The notes: a model not told the origin generated them from the sequence alone. DNA of 64,000 nucleotides from Eubacterium sp. (GCA_017430325.1 JAFRNE010000004.1:1-64000), one strand, 5' to 3'; shown: positions 44,565 through 53,302, numbered from the stretch's first letter. Numbers and translations: made by a program.

Positions 44565-45503
44565 TTATTTTGTTGCAAGATAAGCTCCGCCGTACATACC
44601 TGCATCATTACCAAGTGTAGCAAGCTCAAAGCCTGTTCCCTTGCAGGCATGAAAAGCGTATTTTGCATAAGCTGCCTTAACTGCATTTATAAGGATGTCA
44701 CCGGCTCTTGAAACACCACCGCCGATAACAAATACTTCAGGATCAACAACGCATGAAACCTGAGCAAGTGCAAGACCAAGCTTGTTTCCGAGCTCATCAA
44801 CAAGCTCCATTGCAAGATCGTCACCTGTCTTAGCCTGATCAAATATTTCCTTTGCAGAGATGTACTGAACCTCACGAAGCTTTGAAGGTCTGTCACTCTC
44901 ATTAAGAGCGATCTTAGCCATTCTTACGATACCTGTAGCAGATGCATACTGCTCAAGGCAGCCCTTCTTACCGCAGTTGCAGAACTCTGTCTCCTCGTTA
45001 TTTATTGTCATATGGCCGATCTCTCCGCCTGCACCGTTAACGCCTGAAATCATCTTTTTGTTGATGATGATTCCGCCGCCAACACCGGTTCCGAGAGTAA
45101 CCATTACGATATTGTCATGGCCCTTGCCGCCACCCTGCCACATCTCGCCGAGGGCAGCCATATTTGCATCGTTACCTGCCTTTACAGGAACGCCTGTAAG
45201 CGCTGAAAGCTCTTCAGCAACATTGAAGATACCCCAGCCAAGATTAACGCACTTGATAACTGTTCCGTCATCCTTAACAGGTCCAGGAACGCCCATTCCG
45301 ATACCGGCAACATCTGCCTTGTCGATACCCTTCTCCTCTACCTTTGCGAGCACTGACTCTGCTATATCTCCAAGGATGTATTTTCCACCCTCATCAGTTC
45401 TTGTTGTGATCTCCCACTTGTCAAGAAGCTCTCCCTCAACACTGAAGAGACCGATCTTAACTGTTGTTCCTCCGATATCTACTCCAAATACATATTTAGC
45501 CAT
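44565..45503 (-). CDS. glk: ROK family glucokinase
   Basis: The 312-residue protein has the ATP-binding FGVDIGGTTVKIGLF at the N-terminus, VPGPVKDDG, the sugar-binding GNDANMAALGE, TLGTGVGGGIIIN, and the ROK zinc motif (CNCGKKGCLEQYAS). The full set fits glucose phosphorylation better than a ROK repressor, as there is no N-terminal helix-turn-helix. It lies between hprK and murB, consistent with non-PTS sugar use. Confidence 0.94.
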   Translation of the reverse strand: MAKYVFGVDIGGTTVKIGLFSVEGELLDKWEITTRTDEGGKYILGDIAESVLAKVEEKGIDKADVAGIGMGVPGPVKDDGTVIKCVNLGWGIFNVAEELSALTGVPVKAGNDANMAALGEMWQGGGKGHDNIVMVTLGTGVGGGIIINKKMISGVNGAGGEIGHMTINNEETEFCNCGKKGCLEQYASATGIVRMAKIALNESDRPSKLREVQYISAKEIFDQAKTGDDLAMELVDELGNKLGLALAQVSCVVDPEVFVIGGGVSRAGDILINAVKAAYAKYAFHACKGTGFELATLGNDAGMYGGAYLATK

Positions 45504-45553
45504 TTCTAATATCCTCCATATTTCATTTTATCTATTCAGCCGCTTTATCCGAC

Positions 45554-45652
45554 GGCTATTAATTGTCTTTATCATCGCAGGCTCTCGCCATTATCATCAC
45601 AGGCTATTTATTACCCTTATCATCGCAGGCTATTTATTGCCCTTCATCATAT
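45554..45652. repeat. Repeats derived from the 3' end of hprK
   Basis: Units of about 22-26 bases containing TTATCATCGCAGGCTATT or variants recur near 45554, 45580, 45602 and 45628. The last unit is the coding end of hprK, including its TAG stop. The others look like decayed duplications of that end in the gap before glk. Confidence 0.7.
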
Positions 45653-46571
45653 TCTCGGTAACTCTCTTGTAAAGCTCCTGAGCCGCATTGTAGCCCATCT
45701 TCTTCTGTCTGTGGTTAACCGCTGCCGACTCAACTATGATGGCAAGATTTCGTCCCGGTCTGATAGGGATGGCGTGGCTCGTGATCTTATTTCCAAGGAA
45801 CTCAACGTAGGTATCCTCAAGTCCGAGTCTGTCGTAATTAGCATCCTTATTCCACTCTTCAAGCTTTATGACAAGATCTATCTCCTGTGAAAGCTTAACG
45901 CATTCAACACCGAACATGGTCTTAACATCGATGATACCGATGCCTCGAAGCTCGATAAAATGTCTTGTGATCTCAGGTGACTGTCCGACAAGAACATCAT
46001 CACTTATCTTCTTGATCTCAACAACATCGTCGGCAACAAGTCTGTGACCTCTCTTAATAAGCTCGAGAGCCGCCTCACTCTTACCGATACCGCTGTCGCC
46101 CATGATAAGCACGCCTTCACCAAATACGTCTACGAGAACCGCATGTATCGATATACGCGGTGCAAGCTCCTCATGCAGCCAGCGAACCGATTCATGCACG
46201 AAGGCAGAGGTTGCAAGTCCGCTTGAGAGAACCGGTATACCATGTCTCTTTCCTGCCTCAATGATGAAATCATAAGGCTCTATATTTCTGCAGAATACAA
46301 GGCACGGAATAGGGAACTCGAACAATCTGTCAAATATCTCTATATTTTCCTCTCTTGTATGCATATCCGCAAGGTATGCATGTTCAACATTTCCGCATAT
46401 CTGCACTCTCGCCGTGTCAAAATGCTCGAAAAAACCTGCAAGCTGCAGAGCCGGTCTGTTGATATCCGGATCAGTTATCATGATCTTATCCGTATCTATC
46501 TCCGGTGTATAATTCTTCAGATTAAGCTTTCTGATAAAGCTGCTTAACGATACACTGTATTCCTCTGACAC
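45630..46571 (-). CDS. hprK: HPr(Ser) kinase/phosphorylase
   Basis: HprK phosphorylates Ser46 of HPr-type proteins in response to glycolytic state and removes that phosphate when phosphate is high. The 313-residue enzyme has the P-loop GDSGIGKSEAALELIKRGH near residue 155, LVADDVVEI, and the HprK signature ELRGIGIIDVKTMFG near 205. The length matches the family. It heads the unit ending with the HPr-like gene, so kinase and probable substrate are co-expressed. Confidence 0.97.
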   Translation of the reverse strand: MSEEYSVSLSSFIRKLNLKNYTPEIDTDKIMITDPDINRPALQLAGFFEHFDTARVQICGNVEHAYLADMHTREENIEIFDRLFEFPIPCLVFCRNIEPYDFIIEAGKRHGIPVLSSGLATSAFVHESVRWLHEELAPRISIHAVLVDVFGEGVLIMGDSGIGKSEAALELIKRGHRLVADDVVEIKKISDDVLVGQSPEITRHFIELRGIGIIDVKTMFGVECVKLSQEIDLVIKLEEWNKDANYDRLGLEDTYVEFLGNKITSHAIPIRPGRNLAIIVESAAVNHRQKKMGYNAAQELYKRVTENMMKGNK

Positions 46572-46656
46572 CTTTCTACCTCCCTATTAACCTCTTCTAT
46601 TGGGATAAACCGTATGAATATGACTTTCATAAACACCAGAATACCTCACTATGAGT

Positions 46657-46684
46657 ATTATAACAGAATCACTTAAACTTACAA
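46657..46684 (-). promoter_or_regulatory. Promoter of the hprK unit
   Basis: TTGTAA (46684-46679), 16 bases and a perfect TATAAT (46662-46657) lie about 85 bases ahead of hprK. Confidence 0.7.
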
Positions 46685-46745
46685 CAAAAACTGTCGAAGT
46701 GTATAACACACAATACCCGTCAAGAATACCTATAGCAAATCGTTA

Positions 46746-47258
46746 TTACAGATGAAGACTTCCTAATAAATATATCTCAATACAATTATATTTGAGAATG
46801 AAGCCAGTGTAGTCTTCATAAAGCCCTGTAAATCCATAGTCGACCTTACCGTTCTTTATCAAAAATCTTTTATTAACTTCCTTGGAATTATAATACCTTA
46901 TATACTCTATCCCTGAACGTTCAAATATAACTTTTCCTTCTGAACAATACCAGTCACCATTATTATTTGAACCTATACCTTGATAATTTTGATCAAGTTT
47001 TCCATTTTTAACATACCACCAGCCGTTTGAATTACTTGCAAAGCCGGTATAGTTATACTGCGCCTTGCCATTTTTCAGATAGCACCATTCTGTTGTGCTC
47101 TTGCCATTCGTGGCATATGCAGCCTTATATACTCCGGTTCTCGTATCTTTCTTTGATTCAGCCGCATAAACGTAATTAGTCTTATTAATTGATGTTTTTC
47201 CTGAAGTTAACAGAACTGCAGTAACAGCAAACAGAACCGAAAACACGTAAAATACCAA
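46746..47258 (-). CDS. Secreted cell-wall-binding repeat protein, 5' end apparently frameshifted
   Basis: The 170-residue reading frame has a hydrophobic segment typical of a signal peptide (VFYVFSVLFAVTAVLLTSG). Three or more choline-binding-type repeats follow (EWCYLKNGKAQYNYTGFA, GWWYVKNGKLDQNYQGIG, DWYCSEGKVIFERSG), then a weaker C-terminal unit. Binding to wall polymers is expected. The open frame has only TTG as its first possible start and no ribosome site for it. The ATG at 47274 opens ATGAAAAAAGAGG in the neighbouring frame. Removing one A from that run of six would give Met-Lys-Lys-Arg-Cys-Leu leading straight into the hydrophobic core. The gene may be broken, phase-variable or mis-sequenced. 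Promoter and leader are intact. Confidence 0.7.
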   Translation of the reverse strand: MVFYVFSVLFAVTAVLLTSGKTSINKTNYVYAAESKKDTRTGVYKAAYATNGKSTTEWCYLKNGKAQYNYTGFASNSNGWWYVKNGKLDQNYQGIGSNNNGDWYCSEGKVIFERSGIEYIRYYNSKEVNKRFLIKNGKVDYGFTGLYEDYTGFILKYNCIEIYLLGSLHL

Positions 47259-47296
47259 ACACCTCTTTTTTCATAACATATATATCCTCCCTCCAG

Positions 47297-47350
47297 AAAA
47301 AAATATATCAGCAGGTACTGAATATCTTAATAATACCCTGCTGATATATT
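47297..47350 (-). terminator. Leader hairpin with T-run ahead of the wall-binding gene
   Basis: A perfect 14-bp stem (AATATATCAGCAGG with CCTGCTGATATATT) and a 21-nt loop are followed by seven T. It starts at the expected transcription start of the promoter at 47352-47380 and ends just before the GGAGGGAGG ribosome site. It could act as an attenuator, or as a terminator for gpmA read-through. Confidence 0.7.
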
Positions 47351-47351
47351 A

Positions 47352-47380
47352 ATTATACTCCTCCATACAGATTCTATCAA
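47352..47380 (-). promoter_or_regulatory. Promoter of the wall-binding protein gene
   Basis: TTGATA (47380-47375), 17 bases and a perfect TATAAT (47357-47352). Confidence 0.75.
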
Positions 47381-47451
47381 TCCGTAAATAGGCTGACATA
47401 TTTCATTTTTTTATCTTGTCCCTTAAAAGAGATTATACATAAAGTATATAT

Positions 47452-48198
47452 TTACTTTTTCTTTCCCTGGTTGGCAACAGCCTCCATCTTAGCCTTAAGT
47501 GCCTCCTGGTCTCCAAGATAATAATGGTTTACAGCCTTGAAGTTATCATCAAATTCGTACACGAGCGGAACTCCTGTAGGAATATTTACGTTGATGATAT
47601 CATCATTTGAGATATTGTCAAAATACTTTACAAGTGCACGGAGTGAGTTGCCGTGAGCAGCTATTATCACTCTCTTGCCGGCTTCCATATCCTTCTTTAT
47701 GACTTCATTGAAGAAAGGAACCGCTCTCGCTATAGTCGTCTCAAGGCTCTCATGAAGCGGAAGTACCGCAGGATCGATATCTCTGAACATCTCCTGATTC
47801 TGAGGAGCCTCGGCATCTGACGGATCAAGTGCAGGCGGCTTGATATCGAAGGAACGTCTCCAGATCTTAACCTGCTCCTCGCCGTATTTCTCTGCCGTTT
47901 CAGACTTATTAAGTCCCTGAAGGGCACCGTAGTGACGCTCATTCAGCTGCCAGCACTTATTTACAGGTATCCAGTTTCTGTCCATCTCATCCAGAATATG
48001 ATTCAGTGTGTGAATAGCTCTCTTAAGGTAAGAGGTATATGCCACATCAAAATCATAGCCCTCTTCCTTTAGGATCCTTCCGCCCTGCTTTGCCTCCTCG
48101 TGACCTTTCTCACTGAGGTCAACATCATGCCAGCCTGTGAAGAGATTCAGTTTGTTCCACTCACTTTCACCATGCCTTACCAAAACCAGTTTCATCAT
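47452..48198 (-). CDS. gpmA: 2,3-bisphosphoglycerate-dependent phosphoglycerate mutase
   Basis: This histidine-phosphatase-type mutase interconverts 3- and 2-phosphoglycerate. The 248-residue protein has the catalytic [20 protein letters not shown] at the N-terminus, [12 protein letters not shown], the [12 protein letters not shown] segment and the second-histidine motif [13 protein letters not shown]. Length is typical. An AGGAGG site precedes the ATG, and a Met at position 2 is an alternative start. Its 5' leader holds a 72-nt palindrome. The non-homologous mutase gpmI lies immediately upstream. Confidence 0.97.
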   Translation of the reverse strand: MMKLVLVRHGESEWNKLNLFTGWHDVDLSEKGHEEAKQGGRILKEEGYDFDVAYTSYLKRAIHTLNHILDEMDRNWIPVNKCWQLNERHYGALQGLNKSETAEKYGEEQVKIWRRSFDIKPPALDPSDAEAPQNQEMFRDIDPAVLPLHESLETTIARAVPFFNEVIKKDMEAGKRVIIAAHGNSLRALVKYFDNISNDDIINVNIPTGVPLVYEFDDNFKAVNHYYLGDQEALKAKMEAVANQGKKK

Positions 48199-48231
48199 TT
48201 TTCATTTCCTCCTACTTTTTATATTTATTTT

Positions 48232-48303
48232 GTGCAGACCCTGAGCCAAATGTCCACGTTTGCATGCAGGCATGCACGCGGCCACTTGGCTCATTGTCTG
48301 CAC
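48232..48303. repeat. 72-nt imperfect palindrome in the gpmA leader
   Basis: GTGCAGAC ... GTCTGCAC and TGAGCCAA ... TTGGCTCA form nested perfect arms separated by a 2-nt mismatch, continuing inward with weaker pairing to GCATGC near the centre. It fills the space between the terminator after gpmI and the gpmA ribosome site. No T-run follows in the gpmA direction. Confidence 0.85.
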
Positions 48304-48348
48304 AAAAAAACTGCGGAGTTCACCCTTATGGTGAAAATCCGCAGTTTT
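48304..48348. terminator. Bidirectional-type terminator after gpmI
   Basis: AAAACTGCGGA and TCCGCAGTTTT flank an inner TTCACC/GGTGAA stem. The minus-strand side ends in T7. It should stop transcripts from gpmI before gpmA. A further small palindrome (GTCTGTC/GACAGAC) lies at 48365-48383. Confidence 0.85.
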
Positions 48349-48479
48349 CATTCATTTAATCTGTGTCTGTCCATGCGACAGACTATATGCATATTTTAAA
48401 TATAATAATCCATCAGATCATACCGCAGCATATAACTCCCTTTTTATACGCTGTTTTAATGACCATTCTGCCAAACAAA

Positions 48480-50069
48480 CTACTTTCTGACAAGCAGTGA
48501 CTTTCCTGTCATCTCTTCAGGCTGTGGAAGTCCCATAACCTCGAGAAGTGTAGGAACGATATCACAGAGTCTTCCGCCCTCGCGAAGAGTATAATTCTCA
48601 TCATAGTTGAAGAGAATGAATGGAACAGGATTTGTTGTATGAGCTGTATGAGGATTACCGGTTGTATAATCAACCATCTGCTCTGCATTACCGTGATCAG
48701 CGCAGAGGAACATAACTCCGCCCTTTTCCTTAACGGCATCACATACGGCGCCAACACACTGATCTATTCTTTCTACTGCTGCGATGGCTGCTTCAAGAAC
48801 TCCTGTATGACCAACCATATCAGGATTTGCAAAGTTGATGACTATTACGTCAAATTCATCACGGTTGATAGCCGCAACAAGCTTCTCGCAAACCTCAGGA
48901 GCACTCATTTCAGGCTGAAGGTCGTAGGTTGCAACTGCCGGTGAATTAACGAGAGTTCTGATCTCATCCTTGTTAGGCTCCTCGATACCACCATTGAAGA
49001 AAAATGTTACATGAGCATATTTCTCTGTCTCAGCGATACGAAGCTGCTTAAGACCATTATTTGCAAGATACTCGCCAAATGTATTTTTGATCTCGAGCTT
49101 CTTGAATGCAACGAGTTTGTTCGGAATAGTCTCATCATAGTCCTTAAAGCATACATATGTAAGCGGCATAAAGCCATTTGCTCTCTTCAGATATTTGATG
49201 CACTTTGTATCAGCTGCATCGCCCGGCTGAGCCGCGATGTCCTCGTCAGAGAAGCAGAAAGCCTTAGTGATCTCTCTTGCTCTGTCAGGTCTGAAGTTAA
49301 AGAATATAACCGAATCATTTGGCTTAACAAGTGAAAGCGGCTTGCCTGCCTCGTCAGTGATAACTGTAGGAATAACGAACTCATCTGTTACTCCGTTATC
49401 GTAAGAATCCTGCATAGCCTGAATCGGATCAGTTGCTTTAACACCCTCTCCTGTTACGAGGCTGTCATATGCCTTCTGAACACGATCCCAGTTGTTGTCT
49501 CTGTCCATTGCGTAGTAACGTCCTGAAAGTGACGCAACCTTGCCAACGCCGATCTCAGCGATCTTGTCTATAAGCTGCTGAAGGTAATCCTTACCTGATG
49601 CCGGCGGTGTATCTCTTCCGTCGAAGAAAGGATGAACATAAACTCTCTCAAAGTCTCTTCTCTTGCAAAGCTCAAGAATAGCATAGAGATGTGTATTATG
49701 GCTGTGAACTCCGCCGTCTGAAAGAAGTCCCCAGATGTGGAGGTCACTGTTCTTCTCGATACAGTTATCGATAGCCTTGTTCAGCTCCTCATTATCGAAG
49801 AATACTCCGTCCTCAATGTATTTTGTTATAAGTGTAAGATCCTGATATATGATACGGCCTGAACCGATGTTCATATGTCCAACCTCTGAGTTGCCCATCT
49901 GTCCGTCCGGCAGACCTACCGCAAGACCTGATGCGTAACCCTTCTGGAAAGGACATTCTGCCATAAGCTTATCCATTACAGGAGTTTTTGCCATATAAAC
50001 TGCATTTGCTTCATGATTATCTGACAGACCGTAACCGTCAAGAACCATAAGAACTATTGGTTTTCTCAT
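48480..50069 (-). CDS. gpmI: 2,3-bisphosphoglycerate-independent phosphoglycerate mutase
   Basis: The 529-residue alkaline-phosphatase-superfamily enzyme uses two metal ions. It shows VLMVLDGYGLS at the start and the catalytic serine in GNSEVGHMNIGSGRI near residue 62. It also has HIWGLLSDGGVHSH, HPFFDGRDTPP, FNFRPDRAREIT, NFANPDMVGHTG and LCADHGNAEQM. All catalytic blocks are visible and the length is typical. It catalyses the same reaction as the adjacent gpmA. Confidence 0.97.
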   Translation of the reverse strand: MRKPIVLMVLDGYGLSDNHEANAVYMAKTPVMDKLMAECPFQKGYASGLAVGLPDGQMGNSEVGHMNIGSGRIIYQDLTLITKYIEDGVFFDNEELNKAIDNCIEKNSDLHIWGLLSDGGVHSHNTHLYAILELCKRRDFERVYVHPFFDGRDTPPASGKDYLQQLIDKIAEIGVGKVASLSGRYYAMDRDNNWDRVQKAYDSLVTGEGVKATDPIQAMQDSYDNGVTDEFVIPTVITDEAGKPLSLVKPNDSVIFFNFRPDRAREITKAFCFSDEDIAAQPGDAADTKCIKYLKRANGFMPLTYVCFKDYDETIPNKLVAFKKLEIKNTFGEYLANNGLKQLRIAETEKYAHVTFFFNGGIEEPNKDEIRTLVNSPAVATYDLQPEMSAPEVCEKLVAAINRDEFDVIVINFANPDMVGHTGVLEAAIAAVERIDQCVGAVCDAVKEKGGVMFLCADHGNAEQMVDYTTGNPHTAHTTNPVPFILFNYDENYTLREGGRLCDIVPTLLEVMGLPQPEEMTGKSLLVRK

Positions 50070-50105
50070 ATCTTTTCTCCCTTTGACTTTTTACATTTTC
50101 AGATG

Positions 50106-50130
50106 TCCGGCCTTCCGCAAAGAGGCCGGA
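50106..50130 (-). terminator. GC-rich hairpin after the DUF4250 gene
   Basis: TCCGGCCT and AGGCCGGA form an 8-bp GC-rich stem between the DUF4250 stop and gpmI. No T-run follows, so termination is uncertain; it may instead mark a processing or regulatory structure. Confidence 0.4.
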
Positions 50131-50143
50131 TATCATGCAGTAT

Positions 50144-50332
50144 CTACTGCTCTGCCTGAACAAATCTGTTCAGTTCAATACTATATATAAAACCAATCGA
50201 GCCCATTTTGTCAACTATTTCTTCCCTATCTGCGTCAAATTCGTCAATAAAATCGTCAAATGACGGGCACTTATCCCTTAGCTGTGTATTTACGAAGCTC
50301 AGCAGCATAAACGGATCTTTAGGCATCTGCAT
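50144..50332 (-). CDS. DUF4250 family small protein
   Basis: The 62-residue protein (MQMPKDPFMLLSFVNTQLRD at its start) matches the DUF4250 pattern: PKDP, LLS-VNT-LRD, then a helix pair ending in YSIELNRFV. Function is unknown. The start at ATG 50332 is set by GAGAGG upstream and by the promoter at 50401-50429; longer frames would begin upstream of the transcript. Confidence 0.85.
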   Translation of the reverse strand: MQMPKDPFMLLSFVNTQLRDKCPSFDDFIDEFDADREEIVDKMGSIGFIYSIELNRFVQAEQ

Positions 50333-50400
50333 ATGTAGCACCTCTCTTTCCGGTCTGCCCCGGCAGAGGAAAGCTCTCCGCTGTCGCATGACCACTTGTC

Positions 50401-50429
50401 ATTTTATCAAATATAAAGCTTATTCTCAA
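50401..50429 (-). promoter_or_regulatory. Promoter of the DUF4250 gene
   Basis: TTGAGA (50429-50424), 17 bases and TAAAAT (50406-50401). Confidence 0.65.
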
Positions 50430-50539
50430 CGGATTTTTGAGAATCCTTCTTTACACCATCTACCAAGACTTTATGATGATCCGGTATCTCATCTTCGGCC
50501 GGTGATAATCCATACCGACGTTTCATATCAATTGATATT

Positions 50540-50568
50540 TTGAAATACGCAAAAATATGTTATATTAT
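50540..50568 (+). promoter_or_regulatory. Promoter of uvrC
   Basis: TTGAAA (50540-50545), 17 bases and TATTAT (50563-50568), giving a leader of about 80 bases before uvrC. Confidence 0.7.
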
Positions 50569-50656
50569 ATCCGTACATGAACAACTCATGCGCTCAGGGC
50601 AGATAAAACACACCAGATGATCTGCATAGACTTATAACCACGAACGGAGAGATACA

Positions 50657-52498
50657 ATGTCCGAAGAAAAGCTTTTCGATATTGAAGAAGAACTGAATAA
50701 GCTTCCGCAAAGCCCCGGTGTATATATAATGCACAGCGATACCGGAGCTATACTTTATGTGGGCAAGGCTGTAAATCTCCACAATCGCGTGAGGCAGTAT
50801 TTCCGAAGCGGACATGGACATAATAACTCCCCGAAGATAATAAAGATGGTCTCGCAGATTGCTTATTTTGAATACATAATCACTGCATCGGAACTTGAGG
50901 CTCTGGTACTGGAGTGTAATCTCATTAAGGAACACAGACCGAAATACAATACTCTCATGACCGACGATAAGGGCTACCCTTACATCCGTGTTACAGTCGA
51001 GGAGGCTTATCCGCGCATCTTTATGGTTCACCAGATGCACCGCGACAGATCAAGATATTTCGGGCCCTATACCGACAAAGCCGCCGTGAAGGATATCGTT
51101 ACTCTTCTCAGGAAACTTTATCTTCTCAGACACTGTAATAAAAAGCTGCCGGAGCAGGCGATGAAGGAGCGCCCATGTCTCTATCATCAGATTGGTGAAT
51201 GCAGCGGTCCCTGCAATTATCTGATATCCGAGGAGGACTATCGTAAGAATATACAGAAAGCGATTGATTTCCTTAACGGTAATTATAAAGATACTTTGAA
51301 GGAATTGACCGAGCGCATGCAGGAACAGGCTTCACAGCTTGATTTCGAGAAAGCTGCCAAGACCAGAGACCTTATCGAGAGTATTAATCATATAATGTCA
51401 AAACAGCGCATCACTGACGCCGGCGGAGATGACAGGGATATAATAGCTCTTGCAGGAAATGATACTGACCACGTTATATCCATCTTCTTCGTCAGAGACG
51501 GTCAGCTGATCGGACGCGAGAATCACCACATGACATGTGACAGTTCCGAAACTCCGGAATCCATTACTTCTGATTTCATCAAACAGTTTTACTCCGGTAC
51601 TCCGTATATTCCGAAAGAGATCATTTCCGAATACGATATAGAGGAAGATGAACTTGTCGAGGATTTCCTTTCAGAAAGATCCGGACATAAGGTAAAGCTT
51701 ATAAAGCCTCAGAAGGGTGAGAAGATGCGGCTCCTTGAGCTCGCAAGGGACAACGCTGCTCTCGTACTCTCTCAGGATATCGAGCGCATAAAACGCCGCG
51801 AGAAACGCACTGTCGGCGCTACAATGGAGATTGCCGAACTGCTCGGCATAGAGAAAGCTTCAAGGATGGAAGCCTTCGATATTTCAAATATTTCCGGCTA
51901 CCTTTCCGTTGCATCGATGGTTGTATTTGAAAACGGCGAGCCAAAGAAAAATGCATACAGAAAATTCCGTCTGAGAACCGTTACCGGTCCGGATGATTAT
52001 GCTTCCATGAAAGAGGTTCTTACCCGAAGATTCACGGATGATAAACTTGGTGACCTTCCGGACGTTCTTATGATGGACGGCGGCAAGGGGCAGGTTAATA
52101 TTGCAGAAATGGTTCTGGACAGTTTAGGTCTGGAAATACCTGTCTGCGGCATGGTCAAAGATGATAACCACAGAACCCGAGGCCTCTACTATAAAAACGA
52201 AGAGCTCAGCTTTAAGCGTGGCAGTGAAGCCATGCACATGATAACTGCCCTCCAGGACGAAACCCACCGCTTTGCTATCGAATATCACAAAAACCTTCGA
52301 AGCAAGGAGCAGGTTCACTCAATACTTGACGATATACCCGGCATAGGGCCAAACAGAAGAAAGATACTTATGCAGCATTTTACGGACATCGATTCCATAA
52401 AAACCGCAAGCATCGAGGAGCTGTCACAGATTTCCGGAATTCCTGAGAATACAGCAAAATCGATCTTCACCTTCTTCCATCCCGAGAGTGATAATTGA
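50657..52498 (+). CDS. uvrC: UvrABC excinuclease subunit C
   Basis: UvrC makes both cuts in nucleotide excision repair. The 613-residue protein has the GIY-YIG nuclease (SPGVYIMHSDTGAILYVGKA near 15-35) and the Cys-rich segment CLYHQIGECSGPC near 175. The UVR domain binding UvrB follows at about 205-240 (LDFEKAAKTRDLIESI). The C-terminal RNase H-like nuclease (MEAFDISNISG, LMMDGGKGQVNIA) and tandem helix-hairpin-helix motifs (DIPGIGPNRRKILM, QISGIPENTAKSI) complete it. It is monocistronic with its own promoter and terminator. Confidence 0.98.
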   Translation: MSEEKLFDIEEELNKLPQSPGVYIMHSDTGAILYVGKAVNLHNRVRQYFRSGHGHNNSPKIIKMVSQIAYFEYIITASELEALVLECNLIKEHRPKYNTLMTDDKGYPYIRVTVEEAYPRIFMVHQMHRDRSRYFGPYTDKAAVKDIVTLLRKLYLLRHCNKKLPEQAMKERPCLYHQIGECSGPCNYLISEEDYRKNIQKAIDFLNGNYKDTLKELTERMQEQASQLDFEKAAKTRDLIESINHIMSKQRITDAGGDDRDIIALAGNDTDHVISIFFVRDGQLIGRENHHMTCDSSETPESITSDFIKQFYSGTPYIPKEIISEYDIEEDELVEDFLSERSGHKVKLIKPQKGEKMRLLELARDNAALVLSQDIERIKRREKRTVGATMEIAELLGIEKASRMEAFDISNISGYLSVASMVVFENGEPKKNAYRKFRLRTVTGPDDYASMKEVLTRRFTDDKLGDLPDVLMMDGGKGQVNIAEMVLDSLGLEIPVCGMVKDDNHRTRGLYYKNEELSFKRGSEAMHMITALQDETHRFAIEYHKNLRSKEQVHSILDDIPGIGPNRRKILMQHFTDIDSIKTASIEELSQISGIPENTAKSIFTFFHPESDN

Positions 52499-52531
52499 TA
52501 GTTAGTGACATTTTTATTGTGCATAAATAAG

Positions 52532-52567
52532 GAAACAGCGTACAGTTGAATCTCTGTACGCTGTTTC
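52532..52567 (+). terminator. Terminator of uvrC
   Basis: A perfect 14-bp stem (GAAACAGCGTACAG with CTGTACGCTGTTTC) and an 8-nt loop, followed shortly by T6. Confidence 0.85.
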
Positions 52568-52576
52568 ATCTATTTT

Positions 52577-52675
52577 TTATAGACTTCTGTAAACATATCC
52601 CGCTATAAAACCATTTGGATTATTGTTATCAATATAATAACCTTTTCCATCACTGCTGTCATTTTTAAAATATAT
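52577..52675 (-). pseudogene. Possible remnant of a secreted-protein C-terminus
   Basis: A 32-codon stop-bounded minus-strand frame without a start reads YFKNDSSDGKGYYIDNNN and ends GFIAGYVYRSL before TAA. The composition resembles the end of an SH3-like or wall-binding domain. It lies between uvrC and the YqeG-like gene with no upstream coding part. It may be chance; the 267-base gap holds only this, the uvrC terminator and a possible promoter (TTTACT, 18 bases, TATACT) ahead of the next gene. Confidence 0.25.
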
Positions 52676-52765
52676 TTACTAAATCAATATCCGTGTGATA
52701 TACTATTCCGCGTATGTTAATGATAAGTCACTACTATATTCTTTCAGGACAGAAGGATAATAACC

Positions 52766-53284
52766 ATGGCACAGTTTTTATTTCCAACCGAATACTACGA
52801 TTCAACCTATTCGATAGACTTCGAACACTACTACTCACTCGGATACAGAGCTGTTCTCTTTGACATCGACAACACTCTTGTTCCACATGACTTTCCGTCA
52901 GACGAAAGATCGGAGGAACTCCTTCACCGCCTCATGAACACAGGCTTCAAGGTATGCTTTGTTTCAAATAACAAAGAACCCCGCGTTGCCTCCTTCAATG
53001 AGAAAATTGGAGCTGAATATGTTTTCAAGGCCGGCAAACCTAAGAAAACAGGTTATCTCGAAGCTATCAAAAAACTCAGAGCCACTCAGGGCACTACACT
53101 TTTCGTAGGAGATCAGCTTTATACTGATATGTGGGGTGCAAACCGTGCAGGTATCCATTCCATACTTGTTAAACCGATCGATAAACATGAAGAAATACAG
53201 ATCGTCTTGAAGCGTATCATCGAAAAACCTTTCCTGTGGCTCTGGCTCATGAAACATAAAATGAAAACCAAATCCACTCACTGA
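52766..53284 (+). CDS. YqeG family HAD phosphatase
   Basis: The 172-residue protein has HAD motif I FDIDNTLVPHD near residue 32, motif II VCFVSNNKEPRV, the motif III lysine in KAGKPKK, and motif IV FVGDQLYTDMWGANRAG. These match YqeG-type IIIA HAD phosphatases, related to mitochondrial phosphatidylglycerophosphate phosphatase. In clostridia the substrate is not settled. It is a plus-strand gene ending at a bidirectional terminator. Confidence 0.93.
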   Translation: MAQFLFPTEYYDSTYSIDFEHYYSLGYRAVLFDIDNTLVPHDFPSDERSEELLHRLMNTGFKVCFVSNNKEPRVASFNEKIGAEYVFKAGKPKKTGYLEAIKKLRATQGTTLFVGDQLYTDMWGANRAGIHSILVKPIDKHEEIQIVLKRIIEKPFLWLWLMKHKMKTKSTH

Positions 53285-53302
53285 CTGATTCAGTATAAAT
53301 AT

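Noticed and set aside
50407..50526. 39-codon minus-strand frame beginning MKRRYGLSPAEDEIP upstream of the DUF4250 gene
   Set aside because: It has no ribosome site, ends inside the DUF4250 promoter spacer, and overlaps the uvrC promoter region. It is probably chance.
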